Shown piece by piece: positions 15,846 to 23,851 of a DNA stretch of 64,000 nt. Each line of letters starts with the position of its first letter. Position 1 is the first letter of the stretch. The position numbers and the translations under genes are program-made. Location: NCBI GenBank assembly GCA_031266665.1, contig JAISAO010000031.1:1-64000 (forward strand). The letters are read 5' to 3'. This DNA is from Propionibacteriaceae bacterium. Lineage in GTDB: Bacteria; Actinomycetota; Actinomycetes; Propionibacteriales; Propionibacteriaceae. The notes beneath the pieces are model-generated. The model was not told the DNA's origin. It ran no database searches and was given only the letters and a program-made list of their open reading frames with translations.

Positions 15846-17867
15846 GTGACAAGGACGGGCGCCGTTGGCGGGACCGGCCGCCCCTGGTGGCTGCTGCCGG
15901 CCGGCCTGGGAGTGGTCGCCGCGGCCTCGCTGTTGTTGTCCGGCCAGGCCTTCTTCGCCTTCGACGACTGGGTGGTGATCGATTTGGTCTATCGCCGCCC
16001 CTTCCCCGGCGAGTTGTTGCTGCGGCCCTGGTGGGATCACCTGATGCCGGGCATGGTGGTGTCGACCTGGCTGCTCTACCGCCTGTTCGGGCTGGCCTGG
16101 CCGGCCGTCATGGTCGTCATGGCCTTGGCCGCCACGGCCCTGGCCGGGGCCATGATCACGTTGGCGGACACGGCTTTCGGCCGTGGCCGGGCCAGTGTGG
16201 CGGTCGGGGTGGCGGGGGCGTTGAGCTTCCCGGTGCTGTCCCAGTCGTTGTGGTTCCAGGCCACCCTCAACCCCGTCATCCCGGTGATGGCCGGCCTGTG
16301 GATGTTGGCCTGCGCCAGCCGTTGGGCTCAGCCCAGATCCACCGCTTCTCGACCACCGCGCGAACCCATCCGGGCTCAGAGCCGAGCCCCCGGCTGGCTG
16401 CTGGGGGCTGCCGGGGCCTACGCCGTGGCCCTGAACTTCGTCGAGACCTCGCTGCTGTTCGCCCCCCTGGCCGTCCTCTGGTCGGTCCTGGTGTTGGACC
16501 GCGACCTGGACTGGCGGCGGCGCTGGCGCTCCTTCTGGGGCCGCTGGCCGCTGTGGGCGATGCTGGCGGGGCTGTCGCTGATTCACCTCTACTTCTACCT
16601 GGGCGGGGAGTTCGGGGCCGAGGCCGCCGGGCTAGACCTGGGCGGCACCGCCCAGTTCCTGCTCCACGGGATCGTCTTGGGGGCGCTGCCCTCCTGGTTC
16701 GGTCTGACCCTGGACCTGCCGCCCTGGTCGGCCTGGGCCGGATGGGTGGTCGGCGGGGCCATCACCGTGGCGCTGGCGGCGCTGGCCTGGCTGACCTGTC
16801 GGACGCCTCAAGGCGAGAGCGGCGGCCGGTTCCGACAGGCCGACCGGGACCGGCCTACCCTCGTGAACGGCGGCCAGGTCCGACAGGCCTCCCGGGCCGA
16901 CGGGGGCCGGGAGGCGCCCGGGGACGGCCCGGCCGGGCGGAGCCCCGGGGCCGGGCGGACGGGATCGGCCGGACGTGTGCCGGGCGGCCGCCGGGCGGCC
17001 CGCGGCTTATGGGCCTTCCTGGGGCTGACGCTGCTGCTGGAACTGGCGCCGGTGGCCCTGGGCCGGGCCGGCGTCATGGGTCTGGCGGCGGCTCAGAACC
17101 AGCGCTACCTGTTGGTCGCGACAACCTTGGGACTGCTCGGCCTGCTCGGCCTGTGGCGCCAGTTCTCCTGGCCGCCGACCGGGCGACGAGCGGTCGGACT
17201 GGTCGTCGTTCTGGGCTGCCTGGCCTGGGCCAGCGCCCTGGGCTGCTCACTTGTGCCTCAACTGGCCAATCCTGAGCCAGAGATCGGGGCACCCCGGGAC
17301 AAGTACTCCGGCTCGCTCAACGCCCGCAAGTGGATCGAACAGCTGGACCAGACCTGGCCGGGCGACGACGTCGCCTGGGTCGACGTCCGCTACCACCAGG
17401 GCTGGTTCGTCAGCGCGGCGGACGCCTGGTACCCGTACAACCTGTCCAGCGCCATATTGGGGACGCTGCGCCCCTGGCTGACCTGGACGACAGACCCGGC
17501 CGGGGCCTACTTCGTGGACGAGACCGGTCGGGCCGCCCCGGTGGCGCTGGAGCGCCGCCAGCCCCAGGACCTGGCCCTATGCCTCGCCCCGGGGAGGCCG
17601 CTGCGACTGGATCTGTCCCCGACCGCCGACCAGTTGGTCTTCGACTACACGGCCGACCAGGCCGGCGAGCTGGCGACCCAGGCGGAGTTGGCCTCGGGCA
17701 CAGTCGAGGAGGCCGACGGTTTGCCGGGCGGCCCGGCCATCGCCTTGGGCCAGCACAGCCTGTTGCTCCGATTGCGCCACCCGGAGCAGGTGGTGGCCGT
17801 GACCATCACCGCGACGGCGCCGTTGTGCCTGTCCCAGGTGGCCTCGGCCGAGATCGTGCCGGGCTAG
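15846..17867 (+). CDS. polytopic membrane protein of the glycan locus, GT-C-like
   Basis: A 673-residue protein from GTG 15846. About ten hydrophobic segments lie in residues 15-460 (e.g. WWLLPAGLGVVAAASLLL, then later VGLVVVLGCLAWASALGC), followed by an extracytoplasmic C-terminal domain of about 215 residues with WVDVRYHQGWFVSAADAW. FFAFDDWVVIDL after the first helix resembles the acidic first loop of GT-C mannosyl/arabinosyltransferase-like proteins, so a lipid-linked sugar transferase is a reasonable guess. Two hydrophilic, Arg/Gly/Pro-rich cytoplasmic loops are unusual: residues 161-180 are encoded by a family A repeat, and about 320-380 contain a short duplicated GGxxRQA stretch. Function not established. 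Confidence 0.75.
   Translation: MTRTGAVGGTGRPWWLLPAGLGVVAAASLLLSGQAFFAFDDWVVIDLVYRRPFPGELLLRPWWDHLMPGMVVSTWLLYRLFGLAWPAVMVVMALAATALAGAMITLADTAFGRGRASVAVGVAGALSFPVLSQSLWFQATLNPVIPVMAGLWMLACASRWAQPRSTASRPPREPIRAQSRAPGWLLGAAGAYAVALNFVETSLLFAPLAVLWSVLVLDRDLDWRRRWRSFWGRWPLWAMLAGLSLIHLYFYLGGEFGAEAAGLDLGGTAQFLLHGIVLGALPSWFGLTLDLPPWSAWAGWVVGGAITVALAALAWLTCRTPQGESGGRFRQADRDRPTLVNGGQVRQASRADGGREAPGDGPAGRSPGAGRTGSAGRVPGGRRAARGLWAFLGLTLLLELAPVALGRAGVMGLAAAQNQRYLLVATTLGLLGLLGLWRQFSWPPTGRRAVGLVVVLGCLAWASALGCSLVPQLANPEPEIGAPRDKYSGSLNARKWIEQLDQTWPGDDVAWVDVRYHQGWFVSAADAWYPYNLSSAILGTLRPWLTWTTDPAGAYFVDETGRAAPVALERRQPQDLALCLAPGRPLRLDLSPTADQLVFDYTADQAGELATQAELASGTVEEADGLPGGPAIALGQHSLLLRLRHPEQVVAVTITATAPLCLSQVASAEIVPG
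16327..16383. repeat. family A repeat inserted in frame within a membrane-protein gene
   Basis: The 57 bases contain CAGCCCAGATCCACCGCTTC, then TCGACCACCGCGCGAACCCA and TCCGGGCTCAG. This matches the family A copy at 47665-47723 nearly base for base through the core. It keeps the reading frame and encodes a hydrophilic Arg/Pro/Ser-rich loop (AQPRSTASRPPREP) between two membrane helices. This shows that the repeat can enter coding sequence when a non-structured loop tolerates it. Confidence 0.75.
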
Positions 17868-17878
17868 TGTCGTGTTAG
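17864..17878. repeat. solo end of the family C CTAG element
   Basis: CTAGTGTCGTGTTAG here is identical to one end of the 106-bp element at 36467-36572 (complement of 36558-36572). The TAG stop of the membrane-protein gene (17865-17867) is formed by the CTAG. No second end is recognisable nearby, so it is probably a remnant or a deletion scar. Confidence 0.5.
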
Positions 17879-17987
17879 AGGCGTGGGTCGACGACGGGCC
17901 GGCCGGCCTGTGACATCCTGGGACGGCGCGGCCGCCGGTCGGGCCGTGACGCCGTGACCCGGTGAATCTAGGGTGAAGGGAGTTGAT

Positions 17988-19149
17988 GTGAGCCTCGCCC
18001 CGGTGTGGTCGCCCAACCCGCTGGTCCGAGGCGACCAGACCAGCTCCTTGCGCGGGACCTTCCAGCCCAAGGCCAACGCCCTCAACGCCTTGCGCCTGGC
18101 CCTGGCCACCGGGGTCATCTTGCAACACGCCTACGCCCTCTCCGGCCACAGCTTCCCGACCCCTTGGCTGGCCGTCCTGATCGGCAACAGTTTCGTGGAC
18201 GGCTTCTTCGCCATCTCCGGCTTCCTGATCGTCAGCAGTTGGCTGCGCCGGCCCAAAGTCTGGCCCTTCCTCAAAGCCCGGTTGGCCCGCATCTTCCCGG
18301 CTTACTGGGTCTGCCTGGTGGTCACCGCCTGCCTGATCGTGCCCCCTGTCGCTGGCCGCCAGCGGCGCCCCCTGGGCCGCCTTCCTCAAGTCGGGCGCCC
18401 CCTGGCACTACATCTGGAGCAATTTCACCCTCAAGATCAATGCCTTGGGCATGCCGGGCGTCTGGGAGACGGCGCCCTTCCCCGGGGTGGTCAACGGCTC
18501 GCTCTGGACGCTCTACTACGAGTTCGGCTGCTACCTGTTGGTCCTGGTCTTGGGGGTGACCACGATCCTGCGCCGCCGCCACGCCATCGCCATCTTGTTC
18601 GTCGTTTCTTGGCTGGGCAACCTCTACGTCCACCTGGCCCAGGTGGCGAACTACGACGCCCAACAGGTCGCCCGTTTCAGTTTGACCTTCCTCTCCGGCG
18701 CCCTGATCCACCGTTACGGCCACCGTCTGCGGGCCTCCTGGAGCCTGGTCGGGATCTGCCTGGTGGTGGTCTGGCTGGCGGCGGTCTACTCGCCCAGCTA
18801 CCGTTTGGCGGCCTCTGTCTTCCTGGCCTACGCCCTGCTGGCGGCCGGCAGCCTGCTGCGCCAGCCCTGGCTCAACCTCGGCAACGACATCTCCTACGGC
18901 GTCTACATCTACGCCTTCCCCTTCCAGCAGTTGCTGGTGACCGCCGGTTTCGCCGCCGCCGGCCCGCTGGTCTTCTTCGTCGTCGCGGCCTATCTGACCC
19001 TGCCGGCCGCCCTGGCCAGTTGGTTCCTGGTGGAGAAACCGATCTTGAGCCGCGTCCGCCGGGGCGGCCTGCGCGACCCGGACCGCCCGCTCTCGCCGGC
19101 GGCCAGTCCCCAGGCGGCGACCGCTCCCCCAGCCACGACCAGCCCATAG
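17988..19149 (+). pseudogene. acyltransferase family 3 (O-acyltransferase) with a frameshift in a C run
   Basis: GTG 17988 follows AAGGGAG by five bases. The first part has the Acyltransf_3 start ANALNALRLALATGVILQHA and GFFAISGFLIVSSWLRR. At 18342-18346 a run of five C bases breaks the frame. Removing one C restores IVPLSLAASGAPWAAFLK and continues through NGSLWTLYYEFGCYLLVLVL, ISYGVYIYAFPFQQLLV and a basic tail to TAG 19149. Both halves align with the intact paralogue at 27692-28834, so the gene was one protein of about 386 residues with around ten membrane helices that O-acylates a surface glycan. As written it encodes only the first 120 residues. The cause could be mutation, phase variation or a base-calling error. 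Confidence 0.88.
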
Positions 19150-19156
19150 GCGACGC

Positions 19157-20005
19157 TCAGCCCCGGGGTGGCTGGGCGGCCATGATGGCCTCGATCTTGC
19201 TGGCGTCGCCGTAGACCAGGGGCGAGTCGTAAGGCCGGTCGGGAAAGGCGCCGTAATCGAGCCGCAGCTTGAGGCCGTGGTCGGCGATGAACCGTTCCAC
19301 CCGGGCGCCCAGGGCCTCCGGGCGCCCGGAGCAGGTGTTGATGACGCCGCTGACGGCGGTCTGGCTGGCGGCGGCCGCGATCTGGCGGGCCAACTGGTCC
19401 AAGCCGATGAAGTCGTATTGGTTCCGGCCCGAGTTGAAGGGGAAGGTCTGGTCCCCCCGGGCGGCGGCCTGGAGCAGCTTGGCGAAGATCGAGCTACCCC
19501 TGGCGTCGTCGCCCACGATGTAGAAGGCCCGCAACCAGAACAGGTCGAAACCGCCGGCGGCGGCCTTCAACAACATTGATTGGCGTAGGGCGTTCTTGGC
19601 CACGCCGTACTGGGACAGCGGCGCGCAGGGGGTCGCCTGGTCGATGACGCCCTCGTGATAACCGACCTCGTGCATCGAGCCCATGACGGCGACACGGCGA
19701 CAGCCGGCGGCGGCCATCCGCCCCAGGAAGCGGCTGTGGGCCGACAGATGGCCCATGTGGGCCGGCGAGTCGTGGACGAAACCGTCGCTCCAGGCCAGGT
19801 GGACCAAGACCTCCGGACGGCCCAGCCGCTCGAAGACGTCCGGGTCGTCGGCCAGGATGTCGGCCGGGATCGGCCGCGCCCCGGGGTCCAGGCCGTCGCT
19901 CCTCAAGTCGGTCGCCACCACCTCGTGGCCTAGGGCCAACAACTCGGCCACGACCGGGCGGCCGATATAGCCGCCGGCCCCGGTCACCAGCACCGGCCCG
20001 CTCAC
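19157..20005 (-). CDS. NAD-dependent sugar epimerase/dehydratase
   Basis: A 282-residue extended SDR protein from GTG 20005. VLVTGAGGYIGRPVVAEL is the Rossmann GxxGxxG motif; LVHLAWSDG and the later QYGVAKNALRQSML contain the Tyr-x-x-x-Lys pair (YGVAK), with GSMHEVGYHEG supplying the preceding active-site Ser region. FNSGRNQYDFIGLDQLARQI is the usual substrate-domain segment. It probably edits a nucleotide-linked sugar for the glycan (epimerase or 4,6-dehydratase-type reductase); the exact substrate cannot be told. It converges on the broken acyltransferase (7-base gap), and its upstream region holds a perfect palindrome and a MITE-like element. Confidence 0.85.
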   Translation of the reverse strand: MSGPVLVTGAGGYIGRPVVAELLALGHEVVATDLRSDGLDPGARPIPADILADDPDVFERLGRPEVLVHLAWSDGFVHDSPAHMGHLSAHSRFLGRMAAAGCRRVAVMGSMHEVGYHEGVIDQATPCAPLSQYGVAKNALRQSMLLKAAAGGFDLFWLRAFYIVGDDARGSSIFAKLLQAAARGDQTFPFNSGRNQYDFIGLDQLARQIAAAASQTAVSGVINTCSGRPEALGARVERFIADHGLKLRLDYGAFPDRPYDSPLVYGDASKIEAIMAAQPPRG

Positions 20006-20034
20006 GCCGACCGGCTTCCACCCAATGTCAACAC

Positions 20035-20056
20035 GGCGGCAGTCTAGACTGCCGCC
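20035..20056. promoter_or_regulatory. perfect 22-bp palindrome upstream of the epimerase gene
   Basis: GGCGGCAGTC and its exact complement GACTGCCGCC flank a central TA, giving an uninterrupted 22-base palindrome centred on TCTAGA. It lies 30 bases upstream of the epimerase start and 4 bases before the MITE-like element. It could be a repressor operator or an end-to-end scar of a CTAG-targeting element. A related CTAGACTGCC occurs at 23098-23107 beside the element B remnant, favouring the second idea. Confidence 0.5.
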
Positions 20057-20060
20057 GCCC

Positions 20061-20223
20061 CTAGATGGTTAATTCCAAGCCATGGGCTCGTCCTCGCGCT
20101 CAGACGACGCGCTGGCGGCGTCCTCGTCGGTCGGCGATGCGACACATCGCCTCTCTCCTCTTCCTTGCCGGCCCGCCGTCTGAGCGCGAATCCATCGCCC
20201 AGCCCTTGGAATTAACCATCTAG
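20061..20223. mobile_element. MITE-like element, family B (163 bp, full copy 1)
   Basis: Both ends read CTAGATGGTTAATTCCAAG as inverted repeats, and imperfect pairing continues for about 45 bases (both arms reach CGCGCTCAGACG). The middle contains GTCGGCGATGCGACACATCG and no reading frame for a transposase. The inverted second copy at 33873-34035 has the same length. CTAG at both edges fits insertion at CTAG with TA duplication, the habit of IS630/Tc1-type elements, so a non-autonomous MITE is the best description. It separates the epimerase gene from the next GT2 gene. Confidence 0.8.
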
Positions 20224-20283
20224 GCGGTGGACCGTCGGCGAGCCGCCCAGCCGGGGTCTGAGGCGGGTAGGGTCTGTCGGGTG

Positions 20284-21882
20284 ATGAATCCGCTCGGCCG
20301 ACTGCTGCCGCGTGAGACCGGACGGGGGCGGGCGGCCCGACGGCTGGCCGCCGGCCTCAGCCTGATCCCGGACGAGACCCGGACGCGCGACCTGGCCCGT
20401 TACGCCCGCCAGGTCGAGCCCGGCCTGTTCGCCCCCCCGCTGACGGTCGCGCCCGATCCCGGGGAGCCCTGGTTCAGCCTCGTCATACCCTGTTTCAACA
20501 CCGCCGACCGCTATCTGGAGCCGCTGATCGACTGTCTGCTGGCCCAGAGTTTCGGCGCTTGGGAGGCGGTCTTGGCCGACGCCTCGACCGAGCCCGAGCG
20601 GCGGGCCGCTTTGGCGGCCGCCAGCCGGCGCGACCCCCGTCTGATCCACCTGGAGTTGACAGACAACGGCGGCATCTCGGCCAACAGCAACGCCGCTTTG
20701 GCGGTGGCGCGCGGGCGCCATGTCGTCTTCGTCGACCACGACGACCTGCTGAGCCCCCAGGCCTTGAACGAGTTGGCCAGTCGGATCGCCGCCGACCCCG
20801 AGACCGACATCCTCTACAGCGACGAGGACTTGGTGTCCGACGACGGTCGGACGCGCCGCTCGCCCTTCTTCAAGCCGGCCTGGTCGCCGGAGATGTTCTT
20901 GGAGGTCAACTACACCAACCACCTCTCGGCCATCCGGCGCCACTTGGTGGAGGCCGTCGGCGGCTTGCGGCCCGAGTTCGACGGCGCCCAGGACTACGAC
21001 CTGCTGCTGCGCCTCCACTCCCTGCCTGGCGACCGTCTGGCCGCCGTCAACCAGGGCCGCCGCCAACTCAAGGTCGCCCATGTGCCCAAGATCTTGTACC
21101 ACTGGCGCCAGACCCGGACCTCGACCGCCCGCCGCTTCGCCGCCAAGCCCTACGCCCTGGAGGCCGGCCGCCGCGCCCTGACCGAGCACCTGGAACGGCT
21201 CGGCCTGGCCACGGCCGGGGTGGAGGGCGTGACCGGCCGGCCCGGCTGGTACAACCCGCGGCCCCGCCTCAGCGGTCTGGCCCAAGTCGTGGTGCTCCCG
21301 CCGGAGACCTCGGCCAAGCCCTTGGACGATGACCCGGCCGAGGCCATCCGCCGCCACACCGACTGTCAATTCGTCCAACCCGAGTTCATCGCCTTGCCCC
21401 ATCGTCGCGCCTTGGCCGACTGGCGGCCGGCGGCGGAGGCCGTGGCGGTGGCCCTGGTGCGGGGCGATCAGCGACCGGCCGACCCTCATTGGCTGGACGA
21501 GTTGGCGGGGGTCTTGGCCCTGCCCGGCGTGGCCCTGGTTGGGCCGCTCCTGACCCGGGCCGACGGGCGGGTGGTCAGCGCCGGACTGCTGCGCCATGAC
21601 GGCCAATTGGTCTCCCCCGGCCGCGGCCGGCCCCACACCGGCGGCACGGCCATGGGGCCGGTCGACACGGTGCGCGATGTCGACGCCCTCAGCGCGGCCG
21701 TGGTGGTGACCCGGCCGGACGACTTGGGACTGGTCGGCCGCTGGCTGACCGAGCCGCCCTCGGACGGCCGTCGGGCGGTCATGTGGGGCCACCAACGCTT
21801 CGTCCAACGGCCGCTGCCGGCGGCCGACGGCTGGCTCAACCCCAATTTCGACTGCTTCGGCCGACACCCCGGACGGTTCTGA
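20284..21882 (+). CDS. family 2 glycosyltransferase with C-terminal extension
   Basis: ATG 20284 (GTG 20281 is equally possible) gives 532 residues. The GT-A domain spans roughly 75-310: FSLVIPCFNTADRYLEPL, then LADASTEPE, NGGISANSNAALAVARG and VFVDHDDLLSPQAL, where DHDD is the DxD metal site, and ILYSDEDLV. This arrangement is typical of O-antigen/rhamnan GT2 enzymes. About 190 residues follow, including ALVGPLLTRADGRVVSAG, a second GT2-like tail. The TGA stop is embedded in a left-half family A repeat (TGAGCCCAGATCC). Likely a cytoplasmic polymer-building transferase; specificity unknown. Confidence 0.87.
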   Translation: MNPLGRLLPRETGRGRAARRLAAGLSLIPDETRTRDLARYARQVEPGLFAPPLTVAPDPGEPWFSLVIPCFNTADRYLEPLIDCLLAQSFGAWEAVLADASTEPERRAALAAASRRDPRLIHLELTDNGGISANSNAALAVARGRHVVFVDHDDLLSPQALNELASRIAADPETDILYSDEDLVSDDGRTRRSPFFKPAWSPEMFLEVNYTNHLSAIRRHLVEAVGGLRPEFDGAQDYDLLLRLHSLPGDRLAAVNQGRRQLKVAHVPKILYHWRQTRTSTARRFAAKPYALEAGRRALTEHLERLGLATAGVEGVTGRPGWYNPRPRLSGLAQVVVLPPETSAKPLDDDPAEAIRRHTDCQFVQPEFIALPHRRALADWRPAAEAVAVALVRGDQRPADPHWLDELAGVLALPGVALVGPLLTRADGRVVSAGLLRHDGQLVSPGRGRPHTGGTAMGPVDTVRDVDALSAAVVVTRPDDLGLVGRWLTEPPSDGRRAVMWGHQRFVQRPLPAADGWLNPNFDCFGRHPGRF

Positions 21883-21916
21883 GCCCAGATCCGCCGGCCG
21901 TCGGGGTGGATCAGTC
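21880..21916. repeat. partial family A repeat at the end of the GT2 gene
   Basis: TGAGCCCAGATCCGCCGG, followed by GTGGATCAGTC, matches the family A left arm and part of the right arm. The stop codon of the upstream gene is the first three bases. It separates that gene from the convergent galE gene and may end both transcripts. Confidence 0.55.
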
Positions 21917-21929
21917 GACCGTCAAGCCG

Positions 21930-22940
21930 TCAGTCGACCGTCCAGCCGTCCGCCCGGCACTGCCAGCGCCAGGAGTCGGCGCACATCTCGTCCAGGCCGC
22001 GCCTGGCCCGGAAGCCGAGCCCGGCGGCGGCCTTGGAGGGGTCGGCGTAAACGCTGGGCAGGTCGCCGGCCCGCCGGGGCGCCACCACGGTGGGCAGTTC
22101 CCGCCCGCAGGCCCGTTGGTAGGCCGCCACCACCTGGCGCACGCTGGAGCCGGCGCCGGTGCCCAGGTTGTAGGTCTCGACCCCGGGGCGGTCCAGCCGC
22201 TCCAGGGCCAAGCGGTGGCCCAGGGCCAGGTCCATGACGTGGATGTAGTCGCGCACCCCGGTGCCGTCCGGGGTGTCGTAGTCGTCGCCGAAAACTCGCA
22301 CCCTGGGCAGCCGGCCGGCCGCCACCTGGGCCACGAAGGGCACCAGGTTGTTGGGGATGCCGTTCGGGTCCTCCCCGATCACCCCCGAGGGATGGGCCCC
22401 GATGGGGTTGAAGTAGCGCAACAACATGACCGACCAGTCGGGCTCGGCCGCCACCAGATCGCGCAAGATTTGTTCGATCATGACCTTGGTCCAGCCGTAG
22501 GGGTTGGTCGCCCCGACCGGATAATCCTCGCGATAGGGCACGGGGTTGTCGGCCCGGTAGACCGTGGCCGAAGAACTGAAGACCAGTTTCTTCACCCCGG
22601 CCGCCGTCATGGCCTCCAACAAGTTAATGGTGGCAGTAAGGTTGTTGTGATAGTAGGCCAGCGGCCGGGCGACCGACTCGCCCACGGCCTTGAGCCCGGC
22701 GAAGTGGATCACGCCGTCGATCCGGTGCTGGGCGAAGACCGCCTCCAGCCCCGCTCGGTCCAGTAGGTCGATCTGGAGCGATGTCACCGGGCGACCGACG
22801 ATGTGGCCCACCCGGTCGGCCACATCGGGGTGGGAGTTGACATAGTTGTCGATCAGAACGACCTCGTGGCCGGCCTGGACCAATTCGACCGCCGTGTGAC
22901 TGCCGATGAAACCGGTGCCGCCCGTCAACAGGACCACCAT
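21930..22940 (-). CDS. galE: UDP-glucose 4-epimerase
   Basis: A 336-residue extended SDR. ATG 22940 follows a GGGGAGGGGGG tract. VVLLTGGTGFIGSHTAVEL is the NAD-binding motif, with LIDNYVNSHPDV and VIHFAGLKAVGES typical of GalE. SSSATVY and the YGWTKVMIEQIL segment carry the catalytic Ser and Tyr-x-x-x-Lys. LRYFNPIGAHPSGVIGEDP and RDYIHVMDLA are diagnostic for UDP-galactose 4-epimerase. It interconverts UDP-Glc and UDP-Gal and would feed UDP-Gal to the mutase encoded at 34037. It sits in reverse orientation between two plus-strand GT genes. Confidence 0.95.
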   Translation of the reverse strand: MVVLLTGGTGFIGSHTAVELVQAGHEVVLIDNYVNSHPDVADRVGHIVGRPVTSLQIDLLDRAGLEAVFAQHRIDGVIHFAGLKAVGESVARPLAYYHNNLTATINLLEAMTAAGVKKLVFSSSATVYRADNPVPYREDYPVGATNPYGWTKVMIEQILRDLVAAEPDWSVMLLRYFNPIGAHPSGVIGEDPNGIPNNLVPFVAQVAAGRLPRVRVFGDDYDTPDGTGVRDYIHVMDLALGHRLALERLDRPGVETYNLGTGAGSSVRQVVAAYQRACGRELPTVVAPRRAGDLPSVYADPSKAAAGLGFRARRGLDEMCADSWRWQCRADGWTVD

Positions 22941-23031
22941 GACGTCCCCCCTCCCCGTCACCCCCGGCCGCCGCGACGGCGACCGCGCCCAACCTAACAC
23001 CAGTCCCGAGCGCCGCCCGGGACTCCCCCGC

Positions 23032-23101
23032 CCGACGAGGACGCCGTCCGGCGCGTCGTCTGGGCGTGAGGCGAGCCCATGGCCTGGAATCAACCATCTA
23101 G
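23032..23101. mobile_element. one-ended remnant of the family B element
   Basis: CGACGAGGACGCCG, then GGCGCGTCGTCTGGGCGTGA and CCATGG.CTGGAATCAACCAT with CTAG repeat the right half of the element at 33873-34035 with few changes. The left half is missing. It lies immediately upstream of the GT2/DUF2304 pair and within the divergent region shared with galE, so it may have altered that promoter region. Confidence 0.75.
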
Positions 23102-23110
23102 ACTGCCCCC

Positions 23111-23851
23111 GTGTCGGATCAGTCCCAGGACAGGCTCCTGGTCGTCATCCCGGCCTGGAATGAGGAGGCCACCTTGGCCACCGTCATCGCCGAGACCCGC
23201 CGGGCGCTACCCCACGCTGATATTTTAGTTGTCAATGACTGTTCTGATGACCATACCGGGGCGGTGGCCCGCCAGGCCGGTGTGGCGGTGGCCGACCTGC
23301 CGGTCAACCTGGGTGTCGGCGGGGCCATGCGGACGGGCTACAAATACGCCTGGCGCCAGGGCTACGACTACGCCGTCCAACTAGACGCCGACGGCCAACA
23401 CGACCCGAGCGAGATCCCGGCCCTGTGGCGGTCCGCCCTGGACGGGGCCGACATCGTCATCGGGGCCCGTTTCGCCGGCAAGGGCGATTACCGGGCGCGG
23501 GGGCCTAGGCAGTGGTCGATGAAGTTCTTGTCGGCCGTTTTGAGCCGGGTGGTCGGCGTCCGGCTGACCGACGCCACCTCCGGCTTCAAACTGTGCCGCC
23601 GCCGGGCCATCAAGTTGTTCTCGCTCGACTACCCGGCGGAGTATCTGGGCGACACCGTCGAGGCCCTGGCCATCGCCGGGCGGGCCGGCCTGAGGGTGGC
23701 CCAGGTGCCGGTGGCGATGCGGCCCCGGGCCGGCGGCGTCCCCTCGCACGGCCCCCTCAAGTCGGCCGTCTTCTTGGCCCGGGCCGTCATCGCCTTGGCC
23801 ATCGGCTTGTCCCGGCCGGTCCCCCGGGGCTGGGATCGGACGGCGGCATGA
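23111..23851 (+). CDS. GT2 of the dolichyl/undecaprenyl-phosphate sugar synthase type
   Basis: A 246-residue DPM1-like protein from GTG 23111. LLVVIPAWNEEATLATVI, VNDCSDDHTGA, NLGVGGAMRTGYKYAWRQG and VQLDADGQHDPSEIPAL (DAD metal site), then TDATSGFKLCRRRAI, are the standard blocks of this family. There are no C-terminal transmembrane helices; instead the gene overlaps the next one (ATGA), which encodes a two- to three-helix DUF2304 protein. The pair recurs in many bacterial polysaccharide loci. Expected role: transfer of a sugar from a nucleotide donor to polyprenyl phosphate on the cytoplasmic face. The sugar is unknown. Confidence 0.87.
   Translation: MSDQSQDRLLVVIPAWNEEATLATVIAETRRALPHADILVVNDCSDDHTGAVARQAGVAVADLPVNLGVGGAMRTGYKYAWRQGYDYAVQLDADGQHDPSEIPALWRSALDGADIVIGARFAGKGDYRARGPRQWSMKFLSAVLSRVVGVRLTDATSGFKLCRRRAIKLFSLDYPAEYLGDTVEALAIAGRAGLRVAQVPVAMRPRAGGVPSHGPLKSAVFLARAVIALAIGLSRPVPRGWDRTAA

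Noticed and set aside
20212-21867. A 551-codon minus-strand frame opposite the GT2 gene
   Set aside because: It mirrors the GT2 gene and is Gly/Arg/Val/Gln-rich without domain motifs.
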